This document shows positions 49,801 through 60,800 of a stretch of 64,000 nucleotides of DNA, piece by piece; positions within the stretch are counted from its first letter, which is position 1, and every line of letters begins with the position of its first letter. Source of the DNA: Epiperipatus broadwayi (taxonomy: Eukaryota > Onychophora > Udeonychophora > Euonychophora > Peripatidae); assembly GCA_028023455.1 (NCBI GenBank), contig JAQFVV010006203.1, forward strand, positions 14,484,348 through 14,548,347, in the 5' to 3' direction. The notes under the pieces are model-generated. The model made no database searches and had not been told where the DNA came from. It saw only the letters and a program-made list of their open reading frames with translations. Made by a program: the position numbers and the translations under genes.

Positions 49801-50839
49801 TGAATTTCATTGCTGCAATCTTAAAAATGAAAATTGAGAATAAATTGTACCAAGAGGCTGGCATAAACGGACTACCATTGATGAATGTAATTTTTATTCA
49901 TCATTGTTATATTATATTATAATCGTTTTTTAAAATTAGTATATTAATATTCATCCACTATCCAAGATTAACATAGACCTTTACTATCTAGTTAGTAAGA
50001 GCTAGACTTTATTCAAACTTTTTATTCATTTATAAGTATCAAACTTCCTGCACTGACATCTTTAACATCATTCACTTTATATAAATATATTAATGATTAT
50101 TATTAATTATTTATTAGACTACAGATTATTATATCATTGCTAGCCCAGATATAAATCTTAATTCAATCAAAATTATTATTATTATTATTATTTTAAATTA
50201 AGCAATCACATGGTTTAATTAATCTAACCCCATTTCATGTGCATTACCTTTTAGATACTCTTAAAACTTCTATTTCATATGTGATGGAATAGGAAATTTT
50301 ATTTAGATTCTTATTTAGCAATCAATAATGCATGGCTGGATAGATTGGCTATGAACTGACTAATAAATCCCAGGCTTGCTTAAAAGTTCTTAGCCATTTA
50401 AAAAAGTCATCTTAGATTTAAACTCCAGATTATGATCATAATATCTGAATGGACTGATCGGATATTGTTTGCCATTTATTCATAGATACATGAGCACCAT
50501 TTTGACATTGATTTGTAATTAGAATTATATAGATTTGGGACTGGTACTATTATGATTTGTAGTTAAAGAGTTATAAAGATTTAAGAATGGTATAGCTGCT
50601 CTTAGTGGAACAAATCATGCAGAGAAAGTTTAAATAAATAGGTAGATGGCTTATTGAGTGAATAGTTTTATTTTAATTAACTGAAGTTATCCAAAAGTTT
50701 TATTTGGAAATTGTTTGGCATCAGTTAATGATAAAGTGAACAAAAATCACTTGATTTTAGCAATTACTTGTCAGACTAGTATTATATGTATCCCCTTAAC
50801 AAATTAACTATTATGATGCTACTATATACTACAGAAATA
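46861..50839. other. 4 kb with no recognisable gene
   Basis: AT-rich with a C10 run (49747-49756), a TA microsatellite (48262-48273) and an ATT microsatellite (50173-50192). 47760-47990 is a little less AT-rich but gives no recognised frame. Confidence 0.4.
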
Positions 50840-51185
50840 TAATATGTTGATAGCATGTTCATGCTAAATGATTAAAATATTGAAGTTGTTAAGTTCTCAT
50901 AATCAATCATTATTCTCATAGCCAATATTTGTTGGTAGATAATCTCTTCATGCCTCTCCTACTCAGCATTTAATGTGTTAATGATTTACTTATACTCAGT
51001 AATTAATATATTGATAATGTGTTCATCAATCAGAGATATAATGTACTGATGATCTGTTCACACTCAATGCTTGTGCATTGATGACTTGCTCATAGTCAAT
51101 GTTTATGTGTGGATAATCTATTCATGCCTAATTCTTAATAAATTGATGCTCTATTCATGATTAAGATTATTGTGTTATTGATCAA
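50840..51185. repeat. Degenerate minisatellite, unit about 40 bp
   Basis: Repeated order of TTGAT(A/G)A(T/C)..GTTCAT.CTCAATG.TTA in successive units, e.g. TGATGATCTGTTCACACTCA (51046), TGATGACTTGCTCATAGTCA (51079), TGGATAATCTATTCATGCCT (51110) and TGATGCTCTATTCATGATTA (51143). Units vary from about 30 to 45 bp and are poorly conserved. Confidence 0.55.
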
Positions 51186-51261
51186 ATCAAGTTGAATTTT
51201 TATGTGAATACAATCTTGCATGCTTAATGTTTTTCTGAAGGTTTGTGATGATGGTGTTCTA

Positions 51262-51514
51262 GCTGTATTTTTATATTGGACTATTTCCATCATCTAATAT
51301 GTGTGTTGAATGTCTTTAGAAAACCTGTTTGCTGTGATGTTATTAACATTTGTTTGCTGTGATATTACTAACAGTTGGTGCATATACTAACCTGTTTGCT
51401 GTGATATTACTAACAGTTGAATGCATTTGGAATATTTAATTAAAAATTAAACTTTTCTAAAGACATTCAACACACATATTAGATGATGGAAATAGTCCAA
51501 TATAAATATACAGC
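51262..51514. repeat. Hairpin element with 62-bp arms
   Basis: 51262-51323 and 51453-51514 are inverted copies over 62 bp with one mismatch (GCTGTATTTTTATATTGGAC ... TCTTTAGAAAA). The loop holds two to three copies of CTGTTTGCTGTGAT.TTA.TAACA. A related fragment is at 37360-37505, so it is a dispersed family. No ORF is present. Confidence 0.8.
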
Positions 51515-52044
51515 TTGCATGCTTAATGTTTAATGCAGTGAAGAACATTTCACACACAATATTATGTGTTTGTTGATAATTTTATGTTGTGTTTATATAT
51601 TGAAGGTTTGCTAGTACTTAATGTTTTATTGTAGTCAAGTTTTTGCTGCTATTATTTACTGTGAGTCTTCCATTTCTTAATAGTAATGCTATTGTTTTCA
51701 GCCATGATTTTTAAAAAAATCCACTTGTTTTAATGGCTAATGATTGTTTTATAAGTTATATAATTTGAATATTTTGCACTTATAGTTCTCATAGTGTAAA
51801 ATAATATATAATGCAATGTGCTATGGGTTCTTCCTTATCAAAGTCAGAATCTCTCAACTACTATGTCCAGAGAAACATGTTAGCCACCATACCTTCCTTT
51901 TCCATTCCCCATCCTAAGTTTTTCCAATATTCTTCTCTATTCTGCTCTCCATTTCCATAATATCATCTTTGTTTCCTCTATGACCTTTACATCTAAATCC
52001 CCTCATCTTTTTTCAAACCCAGCATAAAAACCAAGAAGATCAGC

Positions 52045-52915
52045 TCTCTATTTTAGTAGTGCCATTTATTGTAAACTTGAATAATCAGATATTGTCAAAT
52101 GCTTCAGTGCATTTAAATCCTCACCAGTTTCTGATTTTGTATTCATCAATGAGGCTTAAGATTCAAAAGTGGAAATAGCACAGTTATACATTTAGCAACC
52201 ACTTTTAACTTTCATTTTACCATTAAAGATAAAAACCTGATATTATAATCCAGTCTAAAGTTTTGAATTCAAATTAACTTATTTGAACAATTATATAGAT
52301 TTAATTACAGTTCAATGTCCATATATTTTATTGCCCTCAGTTCTTTATTAACTGTAGGCACATTTCTCCCCTGGACAAAAATGCTAATAATAATAACAAA
52401 GCACTTAATTTTCCAGCTTACACAATATATAATAAAATAATGACACTTCTTTACTCTAATATTTCCAACTACTATAATTTTGAGTAACCAGTGATTACCA
52501 TATGCCTTATCAATGGGCTTGAGATTCAAAGCTGTTCAAGCAGGTTGATTTGGGTTCAAAAACCTCAAGCCTAATTTGATTTCAGATTTTAGCTTAAATG
52601 ACAAAATAAAGTTTAAAATGATTGTAAGATGCATAACTATATTACTTCCTGATTTGAATCTGAAACCTTATTAGTAAAGATGAAAATTAGAAACTAATTT
52701 GGGTATGAAGAGTTATGCACAAAGATATTTAAGCCCTTTGATCTTCCAAGTAAATAATTATATAATTATACTATGACATTTCAAGCAACTAACTATACAA
52801 TTGTGATAAGAGGTAATAGCAGCAAATAATACACTAGCTTGCCAACGATATATGATAAAATAAATCAGATCTCTACTGTGGTGCCATCTATTGTAAGCTT
52901 AAAGAATATTTTCTT
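52045..52915. repeat. Family B inverted-repeat elements
   Basis: The left arm AGTGCCATTTATTGTAAACT, TTGAATAATCAGATATTGTC, TCATCAATGAGGCTTAAGAT and TTCAAAAGTGG (52055-52175) is answered inverted by TTTGAATCTGAAACCTTATT, GATGAAAATTAGAAACTAAT and TTAAGCCCTTTGATCTTCC (52650-52750). A further start of the family, GTGGTGCCATCTATTGTAAG, stands at 52879. The 74-residue ORF at 52305-52529 is in the centre and has no family resemblance. Confidence 0.55.
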
Positions 52916-53195
52916 TGTTGAATTGAATGAACACTATTTGCTTATTTGAAAGTTTTCTATTAATGAGTTAATTATTGATGATAATATAATATAATGGATC
53001 AGGTTTTCAAATAGAAACAACAAAATATTTAAAATGCCTATTATAAATTTCAGATGCTATGTTGATGTGAAAATCGGTTATTATCTTAGATATAATTATT
53101 AATTATTAAATATTTTCTTACAGGCAAATTAGTGAAATTAATATTGTTTTTTTATTTGCTTTGGGGTGGATTATGGCAAGATTAGCGATCTACAG

Positions 53196-53461
53196 CACTG
53201 GTGCGCAACTTGTGGGTCAAGGAGTCGCAGAAAAATTATTAGAGGTCGTGAAAATTTTGAGAAGTTCTCATGTTGGATAAGTTTTTCAAAAATCTTATTA
53301 TTGAAATATAATATAAAGATATATATTTGTATGTGATGAAACGACGTTTATTATTACTATCCTTATATGCTTATAATAGGATGGCAACAATATATAATGG
53401 GTCGCGTAAAATTTCACTCTGAATATGGGAGTCACAATTGTAAAAATGTTGCGCATCACTG
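53196..53461. mobile_element. hAT MITE, 266 bp
   Basis: Ends are CACTGGTGCGCAAC and, on the complement, CAGTGATGCGCAAC, both near the CAGTGGTGCGCAAC-type hAT terminus. The flanking octamers ATCTACAG (53188-53195) and ATTTACAG (53462-53469) differ at one base and fit the 8-bp hAT duplication. Subterminal GTGGGTC and GGGTCGCG motifs also fit. It is too short to encode a transposase. Confidence 0.85.
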
Positions 53462-53469
53462 ATTTACAG

Positions 53470-54044
53470 CATACGTTTTTGTTTTTTATTTTTGTTAAAA
53501 AAACAACAACATCGCAATATGTGATTTGAATTTTCTATTAACAATCTTTTGGCCAAGATTTAAACACCTAATTTGATAACAATTTTAAATGTGATTTTTA
53601 ATAGTTGATTTTCAGGCTTTACATCTTTATAAAAATTGATATATCTTATTATAGTACAAGTAATCTTTGTCTAGTTTTTTACAATCGGCTGATTTTCTCA
53701 CTGCTGTTCAATTTGAAACATTTAAAATTTAGATAATTTTTGTTAATTGTAATTTTTACTAATTTTTGTTACACATACAATACTGATCACCTTTATATGA
53801 AATTGATAATAGACTTAAATTGTTTAGTATCAGTTTTATATGAAGTTGATCATTATCATGTATTTTATAAAGAAGATAACATTATGAGCAATTTAAAGCT
53901 TGAAAACTGACCATTTGAAATAATATATACATAAATAGCTACTGCATAATACTATCTAATCATTGTTAAACAATTATAAATAGCTATATTATAGTTAAAC
54001 TGGATTGTTTTATTGATATATAGATGGGATAGTACTTATATATA
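53470..54044. other. No recognisable gene
   Basis: AT-rich; nothing recognised. Confidence 0.4.
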
Positions 54045-54077
54045 TGTGTGTGTGTGTGCGTGCGCGCGCGCGCGCAT
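54042..54077. repeat. TA/TG/CG dinucleotide microsatellite
   Basis: TA repeats pass into TG repeats and then a run of CG/GC (TGCGTGCGCGCGCGCGCGCA), an alternating purine-pyrimidine tract of the type that can adopt Z-DNA, and much richer in CG than anything around it. Confidence 0.9.
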
Positions 54078-54212
54078 ATTGTGTGTATGATAATGCAACA
54101 TGCTGTAAGCAAGTAGGTAACCAATTAAATTAATCCACAACATATTTAACCAAGGTAATTTTTACCAATTTTGTATATATAATATTGATAATAGAATTAA
54201 ATTGTCTACGGT

Positions 54213-54225
54213 GGGGGGGGGGGGG
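54213..54225. repeat. G13 homopolymer
   Basis: Thirteen consecutive Gs in strongly AT-rich DNA. Confidence 0.9.
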
Positions 54226-54700
54226 CTAAATAGGGCCATCTAAAATTACAATCTTTGTTAGCTGAAAGTCCTATCTCAGTCAAATTCACTGTCATACTGA
54301 CTGTTTAAAGCAAAGTTCACAGTTAATGATTACAAACTTCTTAATTCTTGAGAGCTTAAGCTATAAGAAAAAGGAAATTGCAATCAGAAATGCTATGCAT
54401 GTAGTCAAAGGAAAGAAATGTTACTGCATGCACATACATAATCCTGTAGTCACAATTAATACAAGATGTCTGGCATGAAAAGTTCATATAAATTGAGCCC
54501 ACTACAGAGATGGAAGGGCCTAGAAAATATCTAAAAATGACTCGTCTCAAGCAGTTTGGCTACATAGTTGGGCTTGGTGAATTCACTTATTAGAATGATA
54601 GAAATAATAGACATAGTAATAATAATATCAGTAATAGTGGTAAAGCAAGATGCAGTGATAGTATTAACAGTAAGTATTATGAACTTTTTTTAAAAAAACA
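54226..54700. other. No recognisable gene
   Basis: A 64-residue minus-strand frame at 54356-54550 lacks any supporting signal. Confidence 0.35.
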
Positions 54701-57600
54701 TAAATACAAAGAGTGTTGAAATTTTACTTGATTCAAGCACTTCAAGACCAGAACAGAGAACAATACTGGTGGCATTCAAAATTGTTATAGTTACTCTTAA
54801 TGAAACTCTTTTTCCAGACAAAGGAAGTTTTCTTGGTAATGCAGTTTTCTCATTGTATCAACAAAAAGCTAATGATGTTAAAATGTTCCTTATATAATGG
54901 AATTAGTGGCCCTTTTATTAATGTTAATTCTCCAGACTTAGATTCAGAAAAGGAAAGCTTTTATTTTTTGTTAAATAACATTATTACAGAACTACCAATA
55001 AAATATCAAACTTTTATTCTTGGAAATTGTAATACACATATTAGTATAAATAGTAGATTTTGGCCAAAAGTTAATGAATATAATGGTATTGGTGTTGTAA
55101 AGTCAAATAGTTTATTAATATTGAATATTTTCACAACACATAGATTATTACAAACACTTTGTTTAGACAGAAAAATCACTACAAAGGAACATGAAAACCA
55201 AACTACTACAAAGAAACATGGATAACACCACACTCAAAACAATGGCATTTAATAGATTATATTATAGTTAGGGAGTTAGAATACATTGACATTATTTGAA
55301 CACTTTCAGCACAGATTCTTAGAAAGATAATATATTAGTAGGCTCCAGAATTAAAATAATAGTTGCATTAAAAAAGAATATTATTCCCAGCCATATCCTT
55401 AAGAAAATTAATATTTGTTTTTTACAAGAATCTACCACACAAACTAAATTTCAACAACTGTTAAATACTAGTCAAGCGTTGATGGCCTAGAGGTTAGCAT
55501 AATTGCCTTCCAAGCAGCTGGCCTGGGTTCTTCCCAGTCAACACATTTGACATATGAAAAAAAAACTATTAAATACTAGAATTTGCTAATTTAGATCTTC
55601 ACAACACTCATAATACTGAAGCATAGAATTCTCTTAAAAAGTGTGTTATGAATGCAAGTAAATCTGTTTTTGAGTTCATTAAACAAATTCATGACTTTTT
55701 TCCTGAAAATAATCTTACTATTAATGATTTGATTAAAATGAAATGTGAGATTTTCTGATTGTCATAATAATAGGTTAAATATGGAAATTCATTATAAATA
55801 TAGAGATCTGAAGGTAGAAATTTAATGACTGACAAGTTTTAAAAAATATTGGTGGAGTAAAATTCCAAACAGGATACAGACATTTTCTGATTATGTTCAT
55901 TCTAGATCTTTTTTGATGTATTGAAAACAATATATGGATCTGAGAAATGGTGTTATAGTTTTGTTAAATCTAGTGATGTCATTCTGTTATATAACAACAA
56001 TGATATTTTGAACAGGTGTAAGAAGTATTTTGATCATCTTTTGAGTAATGATATAAAAATTTAGATGTAATAAAGAGTTAACAGTTTATACTTCTCTTAT
56101 ATAAAATGTAAAAGATGCATTGACAACTTTTAATGATATATCCATTTTATCTATTCATTTAGATTTGGATAATAATATCCCGTTTAATTAAGACAATACA
56201 TTTTTTTGTAATATTTAAAAAAGGAAAGACTGCAGGTATCTGGAGAAGTTTTAAAGTATGGGGGTGATATGTTAGCTTCAAAAATATTGAAAATTTTAAA
56301 AAAATATATAGACACATGAAGTTGTACCACCTGATTTTAAGAATGCTTTTATTGTTTCAGTTTTTAAAAAATAAGGAGATAGATAAGATTGTAATATATC
56401 ATGAAGCAAAGATATTTTCAAGAATTTTGTTAAATAGGTTGCTTCCAATTATAAACAAATGATTATCAGAGATTTGCTGTGATTTTAGAGAATCAAGAAA
56501 CATTACAGAAATAGTTTTCATTGCTAGGCAAATGCATGAAAAAAGTTGGGAACAAAGAAATGATTTATATATTGCTTTGATTGTTTCAATCAAAGCATTT
56601 TGATTTGGTTAATATAGCAGATCTATGGTATTGTTTGAAATTAATTGGTTGTCAACCAAAATTTATTTATGCCATGTACCTTCTACATGATGGAATTAGA
56701 GAAAGTATTATTACTCCTGGTGGAAAAAGTGAGGCATTTGAAATGACAACTGGTGTTAAACAAAGATGTGTACTTAGACCAACATTATTTTCAATTTTTA
56801 TGACAATAATTAGAATTGTTTACAGGCAGCTTAATCAAACAAAGTTCAAGATAGTGGATTTTTAATTTGAATCAGTTAAATGTGAAACAAGAACTTTTGG
56901 GATTCTGAATTTACAGTATATTGATGATATGTTATTTTTGCCAGTTCAAAGATTATTTACAGGGTGTACTTAATGTTTTGAATGCAACATATAAAGATTT
57001 TGGTTAGTGGATGAATAGACTGAAAAATCCTGTGTTCAAATGCCTCTATTCACAATAAAGAACCAGTAATGGAGGGGGGGGGTGTCTCAGCAACTTTTAG
57101 TTTGGTTGATTTTAAACTTGAGAATATAAACTACTTTAAATACCTTAATAGTTTTATAAGTCAAAAGATGGACTTAGATGTTAAGCCACTACATAGATTG
57201 CTTATGCCTTAACAAGTTAAAAAGCAGAGTATTTAATTACAGAGAAATAACTGCTGCAATTAAGTTAGTTATACGGAGAGTTATTTTATCTAAATTTTTG
57301 TTAGAAAGTAAAACACCAATGTGGCAGTTGATTTATCTTGTGCAGTTAGATTTGGTTACATAGCAAATGTCTGGATAATATTACATTGAATTTATCCATG
57401 AATAATACTATACACCCTGAAAACTATGTTTTAATGCACACAATATTGGAAATTAAAGGATGTGTAAAGCAGAGAATAAGAAAGGGACTTTTAAAAATAA
57501 ACAAACGGATGTTAGGTTGAGTTTCTTAATGTGCTTATAATAAAGAAGTACTTAATAAAGCAACCAACTATTGGAATGATTGAGTAAAAAGTTTTTTTAG
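54700..57600 (+). pseudogene. Decayed non-LTR retrotransposon (endonuclease + reverse transcriptase)
   Basis: The product in life would nick target DNA and copy its RNA into the genome. 54900-55260 reads as an AP-type endonuclease: F-I-L-G-N-C-N-T-H-I (usually L-G-D-F-N-A-x-I), F-W-P-K-V-N-E-Y-N-G-I-G, L-L-I-L-N-I-F and, after a shift, S-K-Q-W-H-L-I-D-Y-I-I-V. A linker at 55920-56050 gives V-L-K-T-I-Y-G-S-E-K and N-D-I-L-N-R-C-K-K-Y-F-D-H-L-L-S-N. The RT follows: P-P-D-F-K-N-A-F-I-V (56328), palm A with its aspartates lost (56560-56600), G-V-K-Q-R-C-V-L-R-P-T-L-F-S-I-F (56750), Q-Y-I-D-D-M-L-F-L (56913), and a C-terminal L-K-S-R-V-F-N-Y-R-E-I-T-A-A-I-K (57220). Several shifts and stops leave it dead. 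The type is widespread in molluscs and other animals and often misannotated as craniofacial development protein 2-like; the clade is not settled here. Confidence 0.8.
55472..55568 (+). mobile_element. Retroposed tRNA-Gly(TCC)-like SINE with target duplication
   Basis: A 70-base tRNA-like body (55476-55545) starts GCGTTGATGGCCTAGAGG (A box) and ends GGGTTCTTCCCAGTCAACAC. The acceptor arms pair at six of seven positions, the anticodon loop reads CTTCCAA (anticodon TCC, glycine), and the T loop is two bases short. A short tail with nine As follows. The exact 11-base repeat TTAAATACTAG flanks it at 55461-55471 and 55569-55579. These are the marks of retroposition. It sits within the LINE remnant, between endonuclease and RT, so it is the younger insertion. 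The T-loop deletion makes a working tRNA unlikely. Confidence 0.85.
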
Positions 57601-58130
57601 AGACATTTAGGTGGGAAAATGAGCTGCATTTAAGAATTAAAGCAATTGGTTCATATATGGAAAGTATAAGACTAGTAATAATTTAAATATTAAAAGCTTA
57701 AAACTAAACTAATCAATAAAATTATTCCAAATACAAGTTTAGTCAAAAAACAAAAACAACAACTAAAACACAACCAATGGTTTTATTGGCAAATCAAACT
57801 TTTAAAGTGTAAAGAACTAAAAATCATATCAATATATATATGTTAATATAAAAAATTTCATGGCTTACAGACATAAATGATATATTTTTGTGGTTTCATT
57901 AAGGTATAATTTTGGTTATAAATTTCAGCTTAATCACACAAGTCATCAACTGGGTGATGAATAGAAGAAAATTATAAAGATGGTTCTAGAGGCACTATAA
58001 AAACGGTGAACAATGTTAAAAATAACAACAATAAAAACATATATAAAATTAAAAAATTAAGTAAAAATCAGAAAATCTTGACTTTTATTTACAAGTTTGC
58101 ATATGTCTTCACCTTTCTTTCTCTGATCTT
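57601..58130. other. No recognisable gene
   Basis: Spacer between the LINE remnant and the Penelope-like remnant. AT-rich. Confidence 0.4.
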
Positions 58131-58145
58131 ACATTGGTAGAGAAT

Positions 58146-58518
58146 TTCACATCTGGAATAAGATCCTGGTATTAGAGAAGTCAATATTGTGACTTGAATC
58201 CATATTATGAAGTGAGAATCGTAATGATGAGTATTGTCTAACTGCATTGGCATGATCATCTCTTCTAGTACTGATGCAAGCATTTCTCATATCTATATAA
58301 AAAGCTTTATAAATACCACATGGAATTTCATAAACTTTATGAGCCTCAAGAGGGATTGAATCTTTAAGCTTGATTATGATGTTACTAATTTTTGGATAAG
58401 TAGTATATGCTATTTTTGTATTGTAGCATTTTGGAATACATCCAATACTATTTATAATTCCTCTTATATAAGGAACACAAATCCTAATAGTTATTTCTTT
58501 TTTTATTATTATTTTAGG
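58146..58518 (-). pseudogene. Penelope-like element, GIY-YIG endonuclease tail
   Basis: About 124 codons are open on the minus strand. They read V-P-Y-I-R-G-I at the start, a linker K-D-S-I-P-L-E-A-H, then V-Y-E-I-P-C-G, F-Y-I-D-M-R-N, T-R-R-D-D-H-A-N-A-V and H-N-I-D-F-S-N-T-R-I-L. This is the order of the RT-to-endonuclease linker and GIY-YIG domain of Penelope-like retroelements (typically V-Y-x-I-P-C, Y-I-G-x-T-x-R, R-x-x-E-H, H-x-I-x-F). The YIG glycine is changed to aspartate and a TGA stops the frame early. The reverse transcriptase half is not present upstream, so this is a 3' fragment. Confidence 0.75.
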
Positions 58519-58561
58519 ATTGAATTAAGGCTTGGTGAATAATATTATTAGTATAATCATT

Positions 58562-58672
<111 letters not shown>

Positions 58673-58689
58673 GAGGGAGTTATGGATTG

Positions 58690-59870
58690 ATATAAGTGGT
58701 AAACATGAAGAAATTGTCTCCATAATATGTGTTGAGGTTTTTATTATGAATAATATGGTCATTGCCATGTACATGATTATAAATAAGAGCTTCTGGGGCA
58801 ATATTATTTGTGACAGTGTTGGCTTCAGTTGTTGCATTGGGAGAAGTTTTGGAAACAATATTATCTGAATCAGGGGTTGTTTGTATATCAATTGAGTTAG
58901 TACAATTATCATTATCTGCCTCTTAAAGTGATAGTGAAGTAAGGTTGAGCATGGATGAATGTATAAGATAGGGAGTATGTGCATGGATAAACTTTTGGCT
59001 ATTTATGGATGTAATCATGAAAAGATTTGCTATTGGCTATTGGTATTTAGGTGATTAGATGTTTTTCCTGGAAGTGAAGTTTGGAGATTAACACATTACA
59101 CTGCTGAATGACCCCACTGGAGACAGGAGTAGCATTGGGGTTTCAATCATCTGATATATAGGCATAGGGTAGCTTTCATCAAGGATTTATGTTGGAATTA
59201 TGTTTGGATCAATGTCATGATGCAGTTGGAATTTGAAATCATAGTTATTACTAGGGATATGTATAGGGGTCTCCTTTAGATATATAGGGTAAAAAGCTGT
59301 AATTTTGCCAAATGGTTGCATCATATGCTGGAAATCTTGAAGGGTGTATCTGATGTAGACGTTTTTGAGTATGCTTGTGATACAGTTGTAGTGATTTGGA
59401 TCCACCATAATTAAGGCAAAGTTTCCAAATGTTTTTATTTGTGTTTGAAATCAGACTCTCTGTATGGTCTGAAAGAACTCGATTATCAAATACTTGGGAT
59501 TTAGGTGATCAACAATAAGTGCAATGATATCTCACAGTCCATGCAATGATATTGCATCAAATAATAATTGCCTAGGAAATTTATATAGAGAAATCTTGAT
59601 ATCTGTAACAGATAGAATTATGGAGCTATTAAAAAAATATTTTAAAAGTTGTAAATAATCCTCTGGGATCAAATTGTTGAACCAGGCATTGGTTATCATA
59701 AGAGCATCTGTGTTCCAAACTATAGAAGAGAGGAGGGAGATTGTGCTTCTTGAATATTGAGATCCAGTTCTCTGATATAACCAGGGTGGTTTTCTATATC
59801 TTGGAGCTGACTTGGAAATAGTTTACTTTTGTTATTAATATCTATTGGATTATGTTTGTATTATCTTTGA
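58690..59870 (-). pseudogene. Broken unrecognised ORF, probably a transposon protein
   Basis: From about 59707 to 59187 one minus-strand frame has only two internal stops over 173 codons and reads as protein: I-T-N-A-W-F-N-N-L-I-P-E-D-Y, F-P-R-Q-L-L-F-D-A-I-S-L-H-G-L, H-L-N-P-K-Y-L-I-I-E-F-F-Q-T, T-F-G-N-F-A-L-I-M-V-D-P and D-F-Q-H-M-M-Q-P-F-G-K-I. In another frame upstream (59860-59720) are P-S-Q-L-Q-D-I-E-N-H-P-G-Y, and downstream (59180-58690) a Ser/Thr/Asn-rich tail. The pattern of hydrophobic strands with K-T-F-G-N-F-A-L-I could be RNA-recognition-motif-like, as in some LINE ORF1 proteins, but I cannot confirm that. Penelope and LINE remnants flank it. No function is claimed. Confidence 0.5.
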
Positions 59871-60324
59871 ACTTTGGAACTCAGTGCTAATAAAATTAAA
59901 AGTGGTTGAAATATTATTACTTTTATTATTTATAACTATTGGGTTATTATTAATTATGCTACTGATCTGGTGAGTATTACTAATAAAACAAAAAGAAAGC
60001 TTGGATATCCCCCCAAAAACTTGGCAACTTAAAAAGCCAAAGAACAGATATGGTTGATCTGTTGATGCTGAACATGGACTCTGTAGAAACCAGTCATAGC
60101 TTCATGTGAACTGATTACCCCTTAGTTGACTCCATAGATTAATCTATCTCTACCTCCTATAATCAACAAATACACTCAACAGCTGGGCTGAAAACATTGT
60201 TAGCTATTGATTAAACACCATTATAAATTTATAATTATATAACCAGACCTTCCTGAAAAGAGTAAGAATTTACATTCATTTTGACTGAAGACTAAACTTA
60301 ATTATTCTAAAAAAACCCTAATAA

Positions 60325-60800
60325 ATGAAACTAAAAATCACTGCACTTAATGTTCAAGGTATCAAGTCAATGTTTAACCTTTTCAATTAAAAAAGTGGAT
60401 AAGCAATATACAACCTCACATGCTTGGATTACTTGAGATAAAAATATACAACGAATTCCATATTGACCTTGCTGTTTACTTCAATAGACTAGGCTTCTGT
60501 GCCTGCTACAGGGACACATCTTTACCATAAGTTTAGTAGTTTACAACATAATTTTAGAGATAACCCATTGTGGGAAAGTATCGTTTTTATGTCAAAAAAT
60601 AACTCATATGTTTCACATATTTTGAAAATCTCTAACAGAATCTATCACATGATTAAATCATATGGTGAGTACTATAGTTCAAACTAGTCTGAAAGATACA
60701 GATATCTGATAAAATACTAGTTTTAATAATAAAAATGTGCTAAAAAATTAATGATGAAATTTTATTATATTAACATTATACTTCCTTTGGTATTGAATAA
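60325..60800 (+). pseudogene. L1/Tx1-like LINE with internal deletion
   Basis: At 60325 the plus strand reads M-K-L-K-I-T-A-L-N-V-Q-G-I-K-S, the usual start of an AP-type LINE endonuclease, followed in a shifted frame by L-G-L-L-E-I-K-I-Y and L-G-F-C-A-C-Y-R-D-T. From about 60525 it jumps to L-Q-H-N-F-R-D-N-P-L-W-E-S-I and I-L-K-I-S-N-R-I-Y-H-M-I, then Y-I-N-I-I-L-P-L-V-L-N-K, a pattern found towards the C terminus of L1-like proteins (a W..Y...L-T-P-x-x-L segment). The catalytic core of the RT is missing, so at least 2 kb has been deleted. Clade assignment is tentative. Confidence 0.5.

Noticed and set aside
55476-55545. Functional tRNA-Gly gene
   Set aside because: T loop is two bases short, one acceptor pair is lost, and it has an A tail and target duplication typical of retroposition.
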